Shown: positions 1 to 10,242, counted from the stretch's first letter. The stretch is DNA of 64,000 nucleotides from Acholoe squamosa (GCA_949317995.1 OX439044.1:25926733-25990732), one strand, 5' to 3'. The notes: generated from the sequence alone by a model not told the origin. A program made the numbers and translations.

Positions 1-636
1 AAAAAAAAATGGAAAAAAAATCTGAGGTTGGCCCCTTTTGGCTGAGGACGGTCGGGTGAGTGGAAACCTTTTTTTTTTTTTGGCCTTATTGAATCACTAA
101 GCTGCTCCTCTGACACATGAGGTACATGATCCCTTTGCAAAAGGGGACTTACCACTTGAGCATGAGGGGAAATGAATCAAATACATCCACAAAATAGAAA
201 ATATCCTATGGCAACATACATGCAAAGTAGTGAGTAAGATAAGGTTGATTCAACGTTGATTTGACATAATTTTAATGCATATTTTTATAAAAAAAAAAAA
301 ATTGTGTTAAATAAACGTTTAATATTTATTCAATGTTGGTTTGAGTCCACGAAATGGGAGTTAAGCTGAACCCTCTGTGAATGTGTTTTTCAACTTGGAA
401 GTGACATTAATTATACATTGAAATAACCTCATTTTGTTACCTGGGAATGGTAGTTTGTGAAATCACTTTTTCCCTCTGCATCCTTGCCCTTGCCCTTTTT
501 GTCTGCACCCTATGCCCTTTTTATGCACGGAATGTCCTTGCACCCTGAAGTACTTATTACCACTAGGGGCATGACTGGACCAGTCAGACCTGCCCTATGG
601 GACTAGCTATCACCAACCTTTTGTAATGATCAGAAA
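1..636. other. non-coding stretch, no gene seen
   Basis: AT-rich DNA with short A and T runs (1-20, 68-81, 289-301). No ORF resembling a known protein and no clear repeat boundary was seen. It probably lies downstream of the RPL15 3' end. Confidence 0.5.
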
Positions 637-913
637 GTTTGTTTACTTTTAAGTCCGGGGACCTTCAAGGAACTCAGACATTCAAGGTTTCTCGGACATA
701 GTCCTTTCTTTTCTGTTTGGACAGGTATTTATATGCTGCTTGCCCGACACAGCAGTGACCGTATCTATGAATGAATGAATCTATGAGATGAATGACTGAA
801 ACTATGAGGAGGGTTGAGGGGGAAAACCGCTACCGGGGCTTCATTCCCCTACTCTTCTCGAAGGATAGCAAGTGTTCTTTTATTTGCCTGGTCCCATAGG
901 CAGGGCCAGACAA

Positions 914-2073
914 GGTGTCACAGTAGTATTCTGCCCCAGTAAACCTAGGACAGCTAAATACCGTAATCTCCCGCGTATAAGGCGCGTCTTATACATGAAT
1001 CAGATCATGTGCGGGTCTTATACGTGGGAGGGTAATTGCCTTGAGTTGGGGGTGCGCCTTATATGCGGGGTACCTCCAACTTTCAATCCAGAATGATGTA
1101 CACAGACTCATCTATTTTCTTTAACCAAAGAAAAGGTGTAGTCTATACCATGGTGCTCTGTATACCCTTAAACTGCTGAATGAAGCATAGCATTCTGCTC
1201 ATCATAAAAGTGTTTGGCAATATGTGTTAACCCCACTCACTGAGAGCTTTGTTGACTATATTATTGACCTTTTAATCAAGAGAATCCATGCAGCATTATA
1301 ATCAATAATCCTGCCCTAGTGTGTGCTGCCACCTGGTGTAATGTTCTGATTCCAGAGATAGAAGTCTTCAGGGATTTTCAAGTCATAAATCCCTATACAT
1401 TCATATACAAAATCATCTCTGTGATTCCGAGAATGACTAGTTTGGGTGTTGGGTCTAAGTTAAATTTGAATATACGTAGGTACAGTCTACCCTGACACCC
1501 TGGGGTGCGCCTTCTATGTGAAACGCACCCCAGCAGTAAGGGGTGCGCCTTATATGCGAGGTTATTCAAAAAACCCAGAGGCAGCAGGTGCGCCTTCTAC
1601 GCAGACCTGCCTTCTCTGAGTTGTGGGTGCGCCTTCTACGCGGGAGATTACGGTATTCCCAACTAAAAACAGTGTTTTGCTTGGTATAATCAGTGCCAGA
1701 GGACCTTATTTTTATCGCAGATTAATAATTTTGGTACCAGAAGAAAGGTTACGATTTGGGGGGAAAAAGTTGCAAAAAAATGTTGGTCACCATGGAAACC
1801 TATTATGTCAGAGGGGTCCAAGGTCACATTTGTGACTTGTCAGAGGCGCCTGTATCATTTAATTTATTCAACATGGTGGTTTCCATGGCAACTGGTGCAA
1901 AAACTGATCTGACTCCGTTATGGTTGACCATGCTAAAAAGATTAAGAATGATTCCAGCTTTAGTTTAAGCCTTTATTTATGAACCCCATCAAATAACCCA
2001 ATTGACACCAGTTTTATTGTGGAAGATTGGGGGGAAATCAGAACGTCCTTGGCCCTATTAGTACCGTGACACC
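914..2073. mobile_element. DNA transposon-like insertion with 4-bp target duplication ACAA
   Basis: The left end reads GGTGTCACAGTA and the right end, reverse-complemented, GGTGTCACGGTA; similarity continues imperfectly for about 16 bp. ACAA at 910-913 is repeated at 2074-2077. The uninterrupted paralogue near 27362 has a single ACAA at the same place, which fixes both boundaries. No transposase is visible, so it is non-autonomous. The superfamily is not assigned; 4-bp duplications occur in Chapaev, Sola and Academ-type elements, among others. Confidence 0.75.
961..1653. mobile_element. TA-flanked inverted-repeat element nested in the previous one
   Basis: The terminal inverted repeats are 25 bp long with one mismatch (left end begins CCGTAATCTCCCGCGTA; the right end is its reverse complement). 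They are flanked by TA at 959-960 and 1654-1655, as expected for a Tc1/mariner-type target. Near both ends the motif GTGCGCCTT followed by A/C-T-A-T/C-G-C-G recurs (about 1050, 1505, 1540, 1589 and 1628). No transposase ORF is present. Confidence 0.75.
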
Positions 2074-2297
2074 ACAAACCACGGCCTTTGATCACTCAGA
2101 CGTGGTTCACTGAGGGGGAATCCCATGGCAAAAGACAAGCATGTAAGCACGGGCCCGTGCATATGGACACCAGTTGCCCACATGCTCACCCCAAGACACA
2201 AGAAACCCGACTTTGTCTCCTTTTACGAATCTGGTATGCCTACTGTTAGTATGGAAGGAGATTTCTCCTTGTGAACTCCCAATGAAGTTATTCTGCT

Positions 2298-2654
2298 GTA
2301 GGAAACTTCTCAATGTGGCTGCAGCTCATTTCGTACTTGATAGCCTCGAAATATCAAGACACCCCTCCCCTCAGCCCTAAATGTTAATAGTTTTCTCATT
2401 GGGATGAAAGTCAGTCCAAAAATCCCTGAAATACTCGTTAAAACCCAGCTGAATATTGATTTTGTATACGATGCATGGGACTTTGAAATCCCTGAAATCA
2501 TGTAAATCCCTGGAAACTTCCATCCCTGTAATAGTGTTTGACGTTGGATCTCTGAAAATCACGAGGGTCAACTTTTTGACCCTCAAATGAAGGAAATCAT
2601 ACGGATGTAGGAGAAATCTCATCCCTGGCTGCTTAAGAACCACTCAAACACACA
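2298..2654. other. RPL15 3' flank, no gene seen
   Basis: Downstream side of RPL15. It contains several dispersed copies of short text such as AATCCCTGAAAT (about 2422, 2488, 2508) that also occurs near 1370, suggesting an old repeat fragment. No coding signal was seen. Confidence 0.4.
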
Positions 2655-2673
2655 AGTCCCTCTGTACATAATT

Positions 2674-2679
2674 TTTATT
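2674..2679 (-). terminator. RPL15 poly(A) signal AATAAA
   Basis: On the minus strand AATAAA lies about 100 nt after the RPL15 stop codon, so the mRNA should end near 2655. It is the first canonical hexamer downstream of the stop. Confidence 0.75.
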
Positions 2680-2776
2680 TCTGCACGGGCTCGTAACACC
2701 GTACATGTGCCTAAGTAATCGGGTGATGTTAATTTGGGAGCTTCGCAAGTGTCTTTTAAATAAAAATTCTGACAGA

Positions 2777-5700
2777 CTAACGCTTCCTGCGAGCAGACAT
2801 CCTGTTGTGTTTCTTCCAGTTGGCATGGCGAGAACCACCAATTGTGCCATTGAATTTGTGCCCCTTGCCGAGACCACGGGATTTCTTGCCAGCTGATGTG
2901 AGTCCACGCATTTCACGGTGCTTCATCACAGACTTGCACATCCAGTTGATCTTAGCATCACGGCGGATAGCCTTATGGAAGGTGTCAATCATGATGATTT
3001 CAAAGAATTTATATGTGGAGTCCTGAGCAACCCAGTAGGAGTTCAATACACGCAGTCCCTTGCACTTGCGCCCAGCACGCTCCTGTTAAAAGTAACAAAG
3101 ACAGTTGCTTTAACATGTGATTTGAATTCACAGAAAGAGTTTCTTCACAATTGTTGGTCAGAAGAATCATTTTTCTTTTGTCAAATTGCTTAATTTTAGA
3201 AAGACGGATATATTGTTTCAATGCAGTAAAATCTGTTTCCCTTAAGTCTTGGACTTTACAACTTGCAGAAAATACAATAAGGGCTCAACAAATCCTTGTG
3301 CCCGTGAGACAAAAAAAAATAAAAAAAATATCAAAGCACAGAAAATTGAATGTTAAAAAAACAAAAAAACACCTCTATCCTTTGATTATATTGAATTTGT
3401 GAGAATTGATTTGAATGGTCTCACAAATTCAAAGCATCGGGTAGAAAACTGAATAAGATTCTGTTTACGTGGGGCACAAATTCCATTTACAGGGCAAAAC
3501 TTTTTAAAACGTTTGTGCCGGAGTCTGAGGGAACACATGAAAATTGATTTGTATAGCCCTGATAGCTCTCAGATTTTGTAAAATGTCTTCACTATGTTTC
3601 AGACATATGCTTGTCTAGAGTTGTTCATCATTGAGCTGAATAATCGTGTAATATAGAATAAATGTTCAACTTTTATACTTGAGTATCTTACCTCAGCTAC
3701 AGACTGTGTGGACCTCTGGAATTTGAGAGAGTTGACTCCCTGGTTAGTGGGCTTGCCATAGGTAGCACCCTTGGGTACTGGCCTCTTACGGCCACCACGG
3801 CGCACGCGAACACGGTAGATGACGTATCCTGTAAGATTTAAAGATTGATATCGTGGTCAGAGATATGCTGGCATTGTTATTACAGTGTTTTTAACATATA
3901 CTAAATTGTTAATTAATCGCCAATATTTAGGACATCTTCATTGCCCCCATAAATAACTGAGTTTAGATTTTTTCCACTTGTCTTTTTTCCCTTCTAGAGA
4001 AAGCTCTGACATAATAATATAATACCCTGTAAACTAGCTCTCAGACAAGTGTGATGTCTTCAGAAACTTCAGACATATGCTTGTCAAGTGTTGTTCATCA
4101 TTGAGCTACTCTTACAAAGCTGATTTTGGTTTAAGTGCATTACTTAATGCTCTAGGTGCTTGGACCCCCACCCCATTTCACACAGTTCATGAAGCCCGTT
4201 AGACCACACACAAACAAAAGTGTTTCTGGTTGAGAGTATGAGGATTTTCAAAGTCAATAAGTAGGTAGAGATTAAAAAAAAAAAAAAAAAAATCCTCATG
4301 CGTTATTCATAGCCAGTGTCCAGTGAGATTGGAGATTCCGATACATGGGTCATGGTAGATTTATACAGTAGTTTGTGTAAAAAAAAAAAAAAAAAAAAAA
4401 TCCTGCCAGAGGCTGAAATGTTTTTCATCAGCATCTCACACAGACCCGTCCTCTCAACCAGAAACTTTTTTTAGTGTGGTCTTATCCCTTTCGTGCCCAG
4501 AATTATTTTGAGAAAGTCGATTTATTCAACAAACTTGACATAGTAGAGACTGCCACCTATATCATGTTCAGAATAAAGTACTAGTTCAAATGGTAATACA
4601 GAGGGTAGTATAACAGCTTTCAGAAAATATAATATGAAGAATAGGTTAGAGTATTTTATGAGTCAATAGGAATTAATAATGGACAAGAAGTTGAAATGGG
4701 CTGATTTGGATGAAGGTGCCCAGAATATCAAATTTTCTTTAATTTATTTCATTTTGGTGGGGAAAAGGCCATTTTCATATCAGTAAGCATTATTTTGACA
4801 TTTGGAAGAAAGCCATATTGGCGGAAATAGAGAAGAATGGGATTATAATTGGATTCCTTGGAGAAAATCACATGAAAAATTTTTCATCAATATTTTTTTG
4901 GATATTTATCAATATTTTTGTGAATTTATTGAATTTTCTGCATTTTCCCCTTTATTCCCATGGCCAGAGCGCGCACTTTTAGTGTATTTTAAGCCTATAT
5001 TCAATCCATAATTTCATGCAAAAGAACCTATTAATAATTACATAACTTATGCATCATCACATATTTGGTACCATTGGAAAGCCCTTGACAGTAGAAGTCT
5101 ATAAGTGTAAATATTATCTTCATCCGATCAATATTGAACTCTTGGTGGTTTGTCAAACATGTATATATGCCTTAGAGCGCACTTTTGCTATTCTGGGCAC
5201 ATAAGGGTTATAGAAAGACAGACATACATGTAATTATACAATACTCCGTAAAGGTGCTCTCAGACAAGTGTGATGTCTTCAGAAACGTCAGACATATGCT
5301 TGTCAAGTGTTGTTCATCATTGAGCTACTCTTTCAAAGCTCAGGGCTTTTGACAGGATTTTTTGCAATGCGCCAATTGCACACTTTTTAGCAAATACAAT
5401 GCGCCATTCTGTAAATGAATGGCCATTCTAGCCATTTAAATGTGACATTTAAGCATTAAATGCGTGTATTACGCAATGCGCAGCCCTGTCAAAAGCCCTG
5501 AAAGCTGATTTTGGTTAAACTTCCATTACTTAACGCTCTGGGTGCTTGAATCAGTCAGGTAGAACATGGTTTTGTCGATGATGACGGCAATTTTCTTTTT
5601 ATCACAATGGGTGCTTGAACCCCCTCCCCCATTTTTTTAATAGTGTGGGAAATGACTACCGCCAATTCATGTAATCTGATATTTGTATGATGTGCGCACA

Positions 5701-7799
5701 TGTTACCATCAACACACTGTGTTTTAACAGGGCTCTCAGACACGTGTGTTGACTTCACATAGTTCAGACATATGCTTGTCTAGTGTTGTTCATCATGGAG
5801 CTCTAGTGCTGTCCACCATGGAGAAATTTCAATGGGAACTAAATACAAGAGTAAATGAGATGGTGGACTGGCAGACCAAGTTCTAACATCTTGGAAAACT
5901 CCCTTTACTTCTTCCTGTGCGCATTGACAGGAACAATCTACGTTACCAAATTAAACCCAATTAACTACATGAATTTCCGAGACACTAGATACAGACACTA
6001 TTCTTAGCACTGTAACAACTTACTTTTCCCTCTGAACATTTCAACGGTTCCTATTCCTTACTCGGTGGGAGAATAGACAATGTCTAGTATTTCAAAGGTT
6101 GTCATCTTAAGTGCCTTTATAATGCTCTCAGACAAGTGTGATGTCTTCAGAAAGTTCAGACATATGCTTGTCTAGGTTTGTTCATCATCGAGCTACTAGA
6201 GCAACTTTAACAAAAACCAGTTGTCTTGGCGTGTGACTTATTCTCTTTTGCGATGCTGAAAGTTAATTTCAATATCCCCTTTATTCAGGACTGGCGCTTA
6301 TTTAAGACCCTGGCACTTAAAAGGCTATTGTAACATTCTATGTTACCCCCATAAAACTTTATCATAATTTATAGTTTTTGATGAACATTACGTGAGTCGA
6401 CGTTTCATATTTGAAAGGCTGTCCCAACCATCACATTAATGGAAGCAGAGGGACCCTGCTGCCAAGTTTGTGATTACTGATTTGATCTTGCAACATATAA
6501 CCAGCAACAGATGTATAATGGAATTCCTGTGCCTTCTCAGTGTTGCTTACACATCTCGAGTAACAGATACAATGCTGTCAAGGACAGTAGCCTGCGCAGG
6601 GTTAGAGGGGTTCATCCACTATTCAATCTCAAGAGTGCCGAGGAGATGGAAGAACTATTCTGTCAATGATTGATTGATCTGTTTAATATTCATGAAGGGG
6701 AAAAGCTTGTCTTAAATGTAACCCCTCCGAATACTTCACTAGTTTATATTCCTCAGTGAAAGGAGATAACATATCTGGTATCTCGAGGGGCTTCCCTTAA
6801 AGTATCTTCATAATGCTCTCAGACAAGTGTGGGGTCTTCAGAAAGATCAGACATATGCTTGTCTAGTTTTCTTCATCATTGAGCTACTAGAGAAACTTAA
6901 AATAAATGAAAACCAAAAGGACTGGCTGGCCAAGAGACTACATGACATAAAGCATATTAGGTGGAACAATCTTTTCATGCAAAGAACAGGAGAGAACATA
7001 ATCAACATCTTTTCACTTATGTAGTAAGTCATAGAACTAATTTCACCACACTAAAATTTTGTCACAGAATCGGCCAGTTCAAAGATTTATTTTAATACCC
7101 CCCCCCCCTCATACCTGACGCTCATTCGAGACAGTTACTTATTTCATGATTTGAGAAACTTCAAAACAGCACTTAAACCAACCACTATTATTCCCAATAA
7201 AAGTCCATCACATTTGCTGAACAATACAGGTGGTTTCGCATCTGGAAGACTATCCCAGCCATCACAATAATGGAAACAGAGGGTCCCTGCTGCCAAGTTT
7301 CTGATCACTGAATTTCATCTCGCAACATATAACCAGCAACAGATGTATATGGGAACTCCTGCGCCTTCTCAATGTTGCTGGAGTAACAGATGCAATACCT
7401 TTCAAGGACGCTAGCCTAGATGGGTTGTAACTTATATGGGTCAGTCATGGCCTGACATACTCCATAGACACCACTGTTTTTACTACATATCTCATGAGAT
7501 GAGAATCTCAAGCGTGAGATGAGATGGAAGAAATGTTATATATTTGTGACTTTGGTTGATGCCGGGACCATAGGATGTCTATTCAAAGTCAAATGATGAA
7601 TACCTAGGAAGGAAACATGGGACTCACCCTGCTTTGCTCTGAATCCCAGCCTCCTAGCCTTGTCAGGGCGAGAAGGGCGGGGTGCCCGGTGAACAGCGGA
7701 CAGCTGGCGGTACTGCCAGCACCTTATGCGGAACAAGAAGCGCAGAACATCAGTCTGCTTCTTACGGTAAAGCTCCTGAATATACTTGTAGGCACCCAT
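2777..7799 (-). CDS. RPL15: 60S ribosomal protein L15 (eL15), spliced
   Basis: eL15 is a core protein of the large ribosomal subunit and is needed for pre-rRNA maturation and translation in the cytosol. Coding exons on the minus strand are 7799-7628, 3828-3692 and 3082-2777 (172 + 137 + 306 nt). They join in phase to 204 residues, the usual length for the family. Residues 1-57 include [17 protein letters not shown] and [13 protein letters not shown]; the second exon carries [20 protein letters not shown]; the third carries [38 protein letters not shown] and a basic tail ending ARRKR. All introns start with GT and end with AG. The C-terminal 20 residues differ from the vertebrate form but keep the basic character. 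A non-coding first exon lies at 8682-8714. Introns two and three carry six SNORD27-like genes in the same orientation, so the gene doubles as a snoRNA host. Confidence 0.97.
3564..3637 (-). ncRNA. SNORD27: C/D-box snoRNA, SNORD27 (U27)-like, copy 1
   Basis: It lies in the last RPL15 intron, sense to the host. On the minus strand: C box ATGATGA, guide AGACAAGCATATG, D' box CTGA, D box CTGA, closed by a GAGCT/AGCTC stem. The guide pairs with 12-13 nt at the 5' end of 18S rRNA (CATATGCTTGTCT). The fifth nucleotide before D' falls on the A equivalent to human A27, the known SNORD27 target. The D-side spacer differs from the other copies. Confidence 0.88.
4036..4107 (-). ncRNA. SNORD27: C/D-box snoRNA, SNORD27-like, copy 2
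   Basis: Second RPL15 intron, sense strand. C box ATGATGA, guide GACAAGCATATG, D' box CTGA, D box CTGA and a terminal GAGCT/AGCTC stem are intact. The adjoining sequence (CAAAGCTGATTTTGG, about 4115) is the empty version of a transposon site filled beside copy 3, so copies 2 and 3 arose by duplication of a longer unit. Confidence 0.88.
4202..4481. mobile_element. Harbinger-like miniature element, TSD TTA
   Basis: The ends are GACCACAC and GTGTGGTC, with similarity extending inward through a TTTCTGGTTGAGAG motif and its reverse complement at the other end. TTA flanks both sides (4199-4201, 4482-4484). Two A runs (4273-4292, 4380-4400) lie inside. A TWA target is typical of PIF/Harbinger; no ORF, so non-autonomous. 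Sits in RPL15 intron 2. Confidence 0.6.
4486..5207. mobile_element. inverted-repeat element with TTAT flanks
   Basis: The left end begins CCCTTTCGTGCCCAGAAT; the right end reverse-complemented is CCCTTATGTGCCCAGAAT (16 of 18). TTAT occurs at 4482-4485 and 5208-5211. It abuts the preceding element and shares its flank. Internal GAGCGCGCACTTTTAG (4967) and GAGCGCACTTTTGC (5174) are subterminal repeats. No transposase. Confidence 0.6.
5255..5326 (-). ncRNA. SNORD27: C/D-box snoRNA, SNORD27-like, copy 3
   Basis: C, D' and D boxes, the guide GACAAGCATATG and the terminal stem are all intact. It is nearly identical to copy 2 (a single clear difference, AAACTTC to AAACGTC, between guide and D-side spacer), which points to recent duplication or gene conversion. 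Confidence 0.88.
5341..5500. mobile_element. hAT-like miniature element, 6-bp TSD AAAGCT
   Basis: The 160-bp element has ends CAGGGCTTTTGACAGG and its reverse complement CCTGTCAAAAGCCCTG (16 bp, perfect). AAAGCT is present at 5335-5340 and 5501-5506. The matching site beside copy 2 has one AAAGCT and no insert, an internal empty-site control. CAGGG termini are hAT-like, but the duplication is 6 bp rather than 8. Confidence 0.85.
5507..5730. other. RPL15 intron 2 spacer
   Basis: Duplicated intronic unit with two GGGTGCTTGAA segments (5540, 5609) matching text after copy 2, followed by a T run. No separate gene seen. Confidence 0.4.
5731..5802 (-). ncRNA. SNORD27: C/D-box snoRNA, SNORD27-like, copy 4
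   Basis: C box ATGATGA preceded by CC, guide AGACAAGCATATG, D' CTGA, D CTGA and a shorter GCTC/GAGC terminal stem. The D-side spacer has diverged the most (AAGTCAACACACGTG), but the 18S guide is unchanged. Confidence 0.85.
6123..6194 (-). ncRNA. SNORD27: C/D-box snoRNA, SNORD27-like, copy 5
   Basis: C box (GATGATGA), guide AGACAAGCATATG, D' and D boxes intact, D-side spacer like copies 2 and 3. It begins a roughly 690-bp duplicated unit that also contains an H/ACA-like segment; the next unit starts at copy 6. Confidence 0.87.
6417..6575 (-). ncRNA. possible H/ACA snoRNA, copy A
   Basis: A segment of about 150 bp, well conserved with 7248-7400 although the surrounding intron is not. On the minus strand an upper stem AGCAACA/TGTTGCT is followed by AGATCA, which fits the H-box consensus ANANNA. 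Then comes a hairpin closed by ATCACA/TGTGAT and ACA three bases before GCC. The basal stem of the first hairpin is weak and no pseudouridylation target was derived, so this is a candidate only. Confidence 0.35.
6814..6885 (-). ncRNA. SNORD27: C/D-box snoRNA, SNORD27-like, copy 6
   Basis: Copy nearest the second exon. C box ATGATGA, guide AGACAAGCATATG, D' and D boxes and GAGC/GCTC stem are retained. The D-side spacer reads GACCCCACACTTGT instead of GACATCACACTTGT. Confidence 0.85.
7248..7400 (-). ncRNA. possible H/ACA snoRNA, copy B
   Basis: Paralogue of 6417-6575. The stem CCAGCAACA/TGTTGCTGG is longer here, the H-box-like motif is AGATGA, and the terminal box reads ATA (an accepted variant) three bases before the presumed end. 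One mismatch disrupts the second closing stem. It may be a decaying copy, or the conservation may reflect something other than H/ACA function. Confidence 0.3.
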
Positions 7800-7805
7800 C
7801 TTGAC

Positions 7806-8681
7806 CTGAAAAGGATGAAAGACAATCGTTATGTCTTCAACTTGAAGCTTTGCTTGAGTTTAACACGTTTAGGCCCTACATCAGAAATGCCAGCAGCCAC
7901 TCCCCATTCAATCCGTTCATCGGAAATTATCCTCTTTTTCTGAGTTCCCAAGAGGAAATACTACAAGAGAAATTACAGCCAAAAATTCGGAATTCCTAAA
8001 AAGTTAGGAAAAGTGGCATCCCTGCAGTATATGGTTGCTGTCACGATCGTCAAAACATGATGACAGCTGTCAGGTCGCAAAGTCAGAACAATACATGAGA
8101 GGCACATCTCAAGTCAACTGAATTTTTGTGACACTCCTAGAAAGCTTTCTTTAAAGTTTTATAAAAATGGACGTGGCTTGAAGCTACAACTTAAAGGCAC
8201 TGAGGCAACAGCCGCCAACAGGCTTTAAACGACATTTATTACATTTGTTTTGGTCAATAAGAACTGATTTGCTGGGGGAGGCCACTACGATTCAATACAC
8301 TGTTGACACTTTGTTTACATTCTGTTTTCCGGTATATCCAAGTCTCCTTTGGATGTAAATTACATCGCATTGATATATGTCAGTTCAAACAATGCTGTTT
8401 CTACATATTAGTGAGTTTATTAACTATTGACAGGCCCCCTGTCCTGAGAACGTTTCACCTGTGGCACGTTGCTCAAAGCCGAAACCCCAACAAGCCGGGC
8501 CGTCATGCGTTCATGTCATAAATTGTAAGCCTTCAAACACATATGATAATTTGAGAATCTTGTTATAATAAATCACACTTTTCGTCTGGAATATTAGCTT
8601 CATTCTAAACATGGTTTTATGATTCGATGTCAAATTATACGGGTGATATCAGCGGATTGAAAATTAATATCGGATACGTAC
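7806..8681 (-). other. RPL15 intron 1
   Basis: It separates the non-coding TOP exon from the exon with the start codon; splice sites are GTACGT and CCTTTTCAG. No snoRNA with both boxes on the sense strand was found. Confidence 0.6.
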
Positions 8682-8714
8682 CCACGGTCCAAGATGGCTT
8701 CGGGATGGAAAAGG
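8682..8714 (-). promoter_or_regulatory. RPL15 non-coding exon 1 with 5'TOP start
   Basis: On the minus strand the presumed start is CCTTTTCCATC, a terminal oligopyrimidine tract typical of ribosomal protein mRNAs and the element through which TOR/LARP1 control translation. The exon ends GGACCGTGG before the donor GTACGT. The exact start base is inferred; it could lie a few bases away. Confidence 0.7.
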
Positions 8715-9151
8715 CCGGAAGTCGTAGTGGTACGGAAGTTGCTGTCGTGAAATTTACCCTCAAATGGTTGAATGGGCAATATTAATAATACTACTGTGTT
8801 TCTACAACGTCATCCATTCAATACATTTAGAAAAGGCCATATAATTTTGAGGTTGACTAAAAATACGGTTTCAATGAATTTTACGATATGTGTCGAATTG
8901 TGGCAAATAAACAGTCTTCGTCACCACGTGCAATACGTTGAGTGGCGACGTTGAGTACGCATTTCAAATGTAGATGCAGTTTTGGATCATTTATACCTGA
9001 TGTCGGATGATGAGGATTAAGTGAGGTGAGTAAGAACATATGTATATATGTGTATTCGAATTCCTAGCTACTAATGGTACGTGACATTGAGGATGAGCTC
9101 CCGTTTAGTGGGGAAACAATTCGTCTGCTCGAACTGTCGAGAAGGGGCTTA
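8715..9151. other. RPL15 upstream region
   Basis: Promoter side of RPL15. No TATA box stands out, as usual for ribosomal protein genes. No divergent gene was recognised on the plus strand. Confidence 0.4.
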
Positions 9152-9472
9152 GGGAGTGGTCATTATTTATCAACAGGGGGGTGGTGGGTTTGAGGGGGGG
9201 GGGGGGGCGTTAAATTTTCAGACTCCTCCCGAGGGGGGGCTAAAAAAATTTGGATCCCTCTTCAGGGGGGGCTAAAAAAATTCACCCTCTTTTTAGCAAA
9301 AAAAGCCTGTGCGCTACTATACTATAGTCTATAGATCAAAGAGGGGTGTGAAAACTTTCCGTGCCTCCGGCGCAGGGGGCGCAAAAAATTTTGACTGTCG
9401 CCGAGGGGGGGTGTAAAAAATTTCCGCGCGAAAACCCACCACCCCCCCTGTTGATAATTAATGACCACTCCC
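9152..9472. mobile_element. Harbinger-like miniature element, GGGAGTG family, copy 1
   Basis: Ends GGGAGTGGTCATTATTTATC and the reverse complement, with a G-rich left and C-rich right subterminal zone (GGTGGTGGGTTT / AAACCCACCACC) and internal repeats of AGGGGGGGCTAAAAAAATT. Left flank TTA, right flank TTT. It belongs with the copies at 13240, 14017 and 48759. Confidence 0.65.
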
Positions 9473-10084
9473 TTTAGGTAGGCACTTACCTGGTTATTCA
9501 AGACTTTATCCCATTAAACTTATCTAACGAGCAAAATTTTTAAATTAAGTCTTTACCGGTATGTCAATTTAAAGTGGAATTATGACCAGTCAAAAGTATC
9601 AAATCAGACCCAGAATTCTGCCATAGTTAAGAGTTTAATTTGGATCCAATTTTGTGATCAAGCAAGATGAATCCAAGGTAGACTAGATCACTAAAATGAT
9701 TATTTTTGGCAATTTTCTTTTCAGATAAGCAAGATATACCCCCAAGAATGTAAATTATGATACATATTATCATAATCAAACAATGTAAAAGCAAATTTTT
9801 GATGTCATCTTTACCCTTGAACTGCGCGCTCTGACCGAACCACGGCAGAATAGCGTCTTTGACTCAGGATGTTTGAATGATCATAACTTCCATTTAAATT
9901 GTCATAAAAACTTCATTTAAAAAGCAAAACCACTTATTTTTATCACAGCTATCAATTTCTCACCATGTAAAATGCATCAAATAAGGTTTTAATTAATAGG
10001 TAAGTGCCCAACATGGGGGAGGTTGGGACAAGTGTCCAGAGATAATCTCACCCAAAAAGTTTGCAGGGTCTGTCAAACATACTG
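9473..10084. other. non-coding spacer
   Basis: AT-rich; no coding or repeat boundary recognised. Confidence 0.35.
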
Positions 10085-10242
10085 TCCCAGCAAATCCTAG
10101 TGAACATGAGTCATGCTGGGTGAGAAATGAGTGAGTACATTGAGTGATGAAGAATAATGTCATTTTGTGTGATACAATGTCAACTCTCACTCAGCTTGAC
10201 AAACTTTCACTTACTTCAGCAAGACCTGAGAGAGCATGCGTC

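Larger units (their letters stand above)
637..2297 (-). repeat. SINE-like interspersed repeat X, reverse copy split by insertion
   Basis: The reverse complement of 637-913 and 2074-2297 matches the plus-strand copy at 27099-27647 almost throughout. The tail GTTTGTTT at 637 is the reverse of the (AAAC)n tail of that copy. The element is continuous at 27 kb but interrupted here by 1160 bp (914-2073). No tRNA-like head is obvious, so SINE is an inference from the short length and the LINE-like tail. Confidence 0.7.

Noticed and set aside
8050..8150. ATGATGA ... CTGA pair in RPL15 intron 1
   Set aside because: On the plus strand, antisense to the host, with no terminal stem and no rRNA-like guide.
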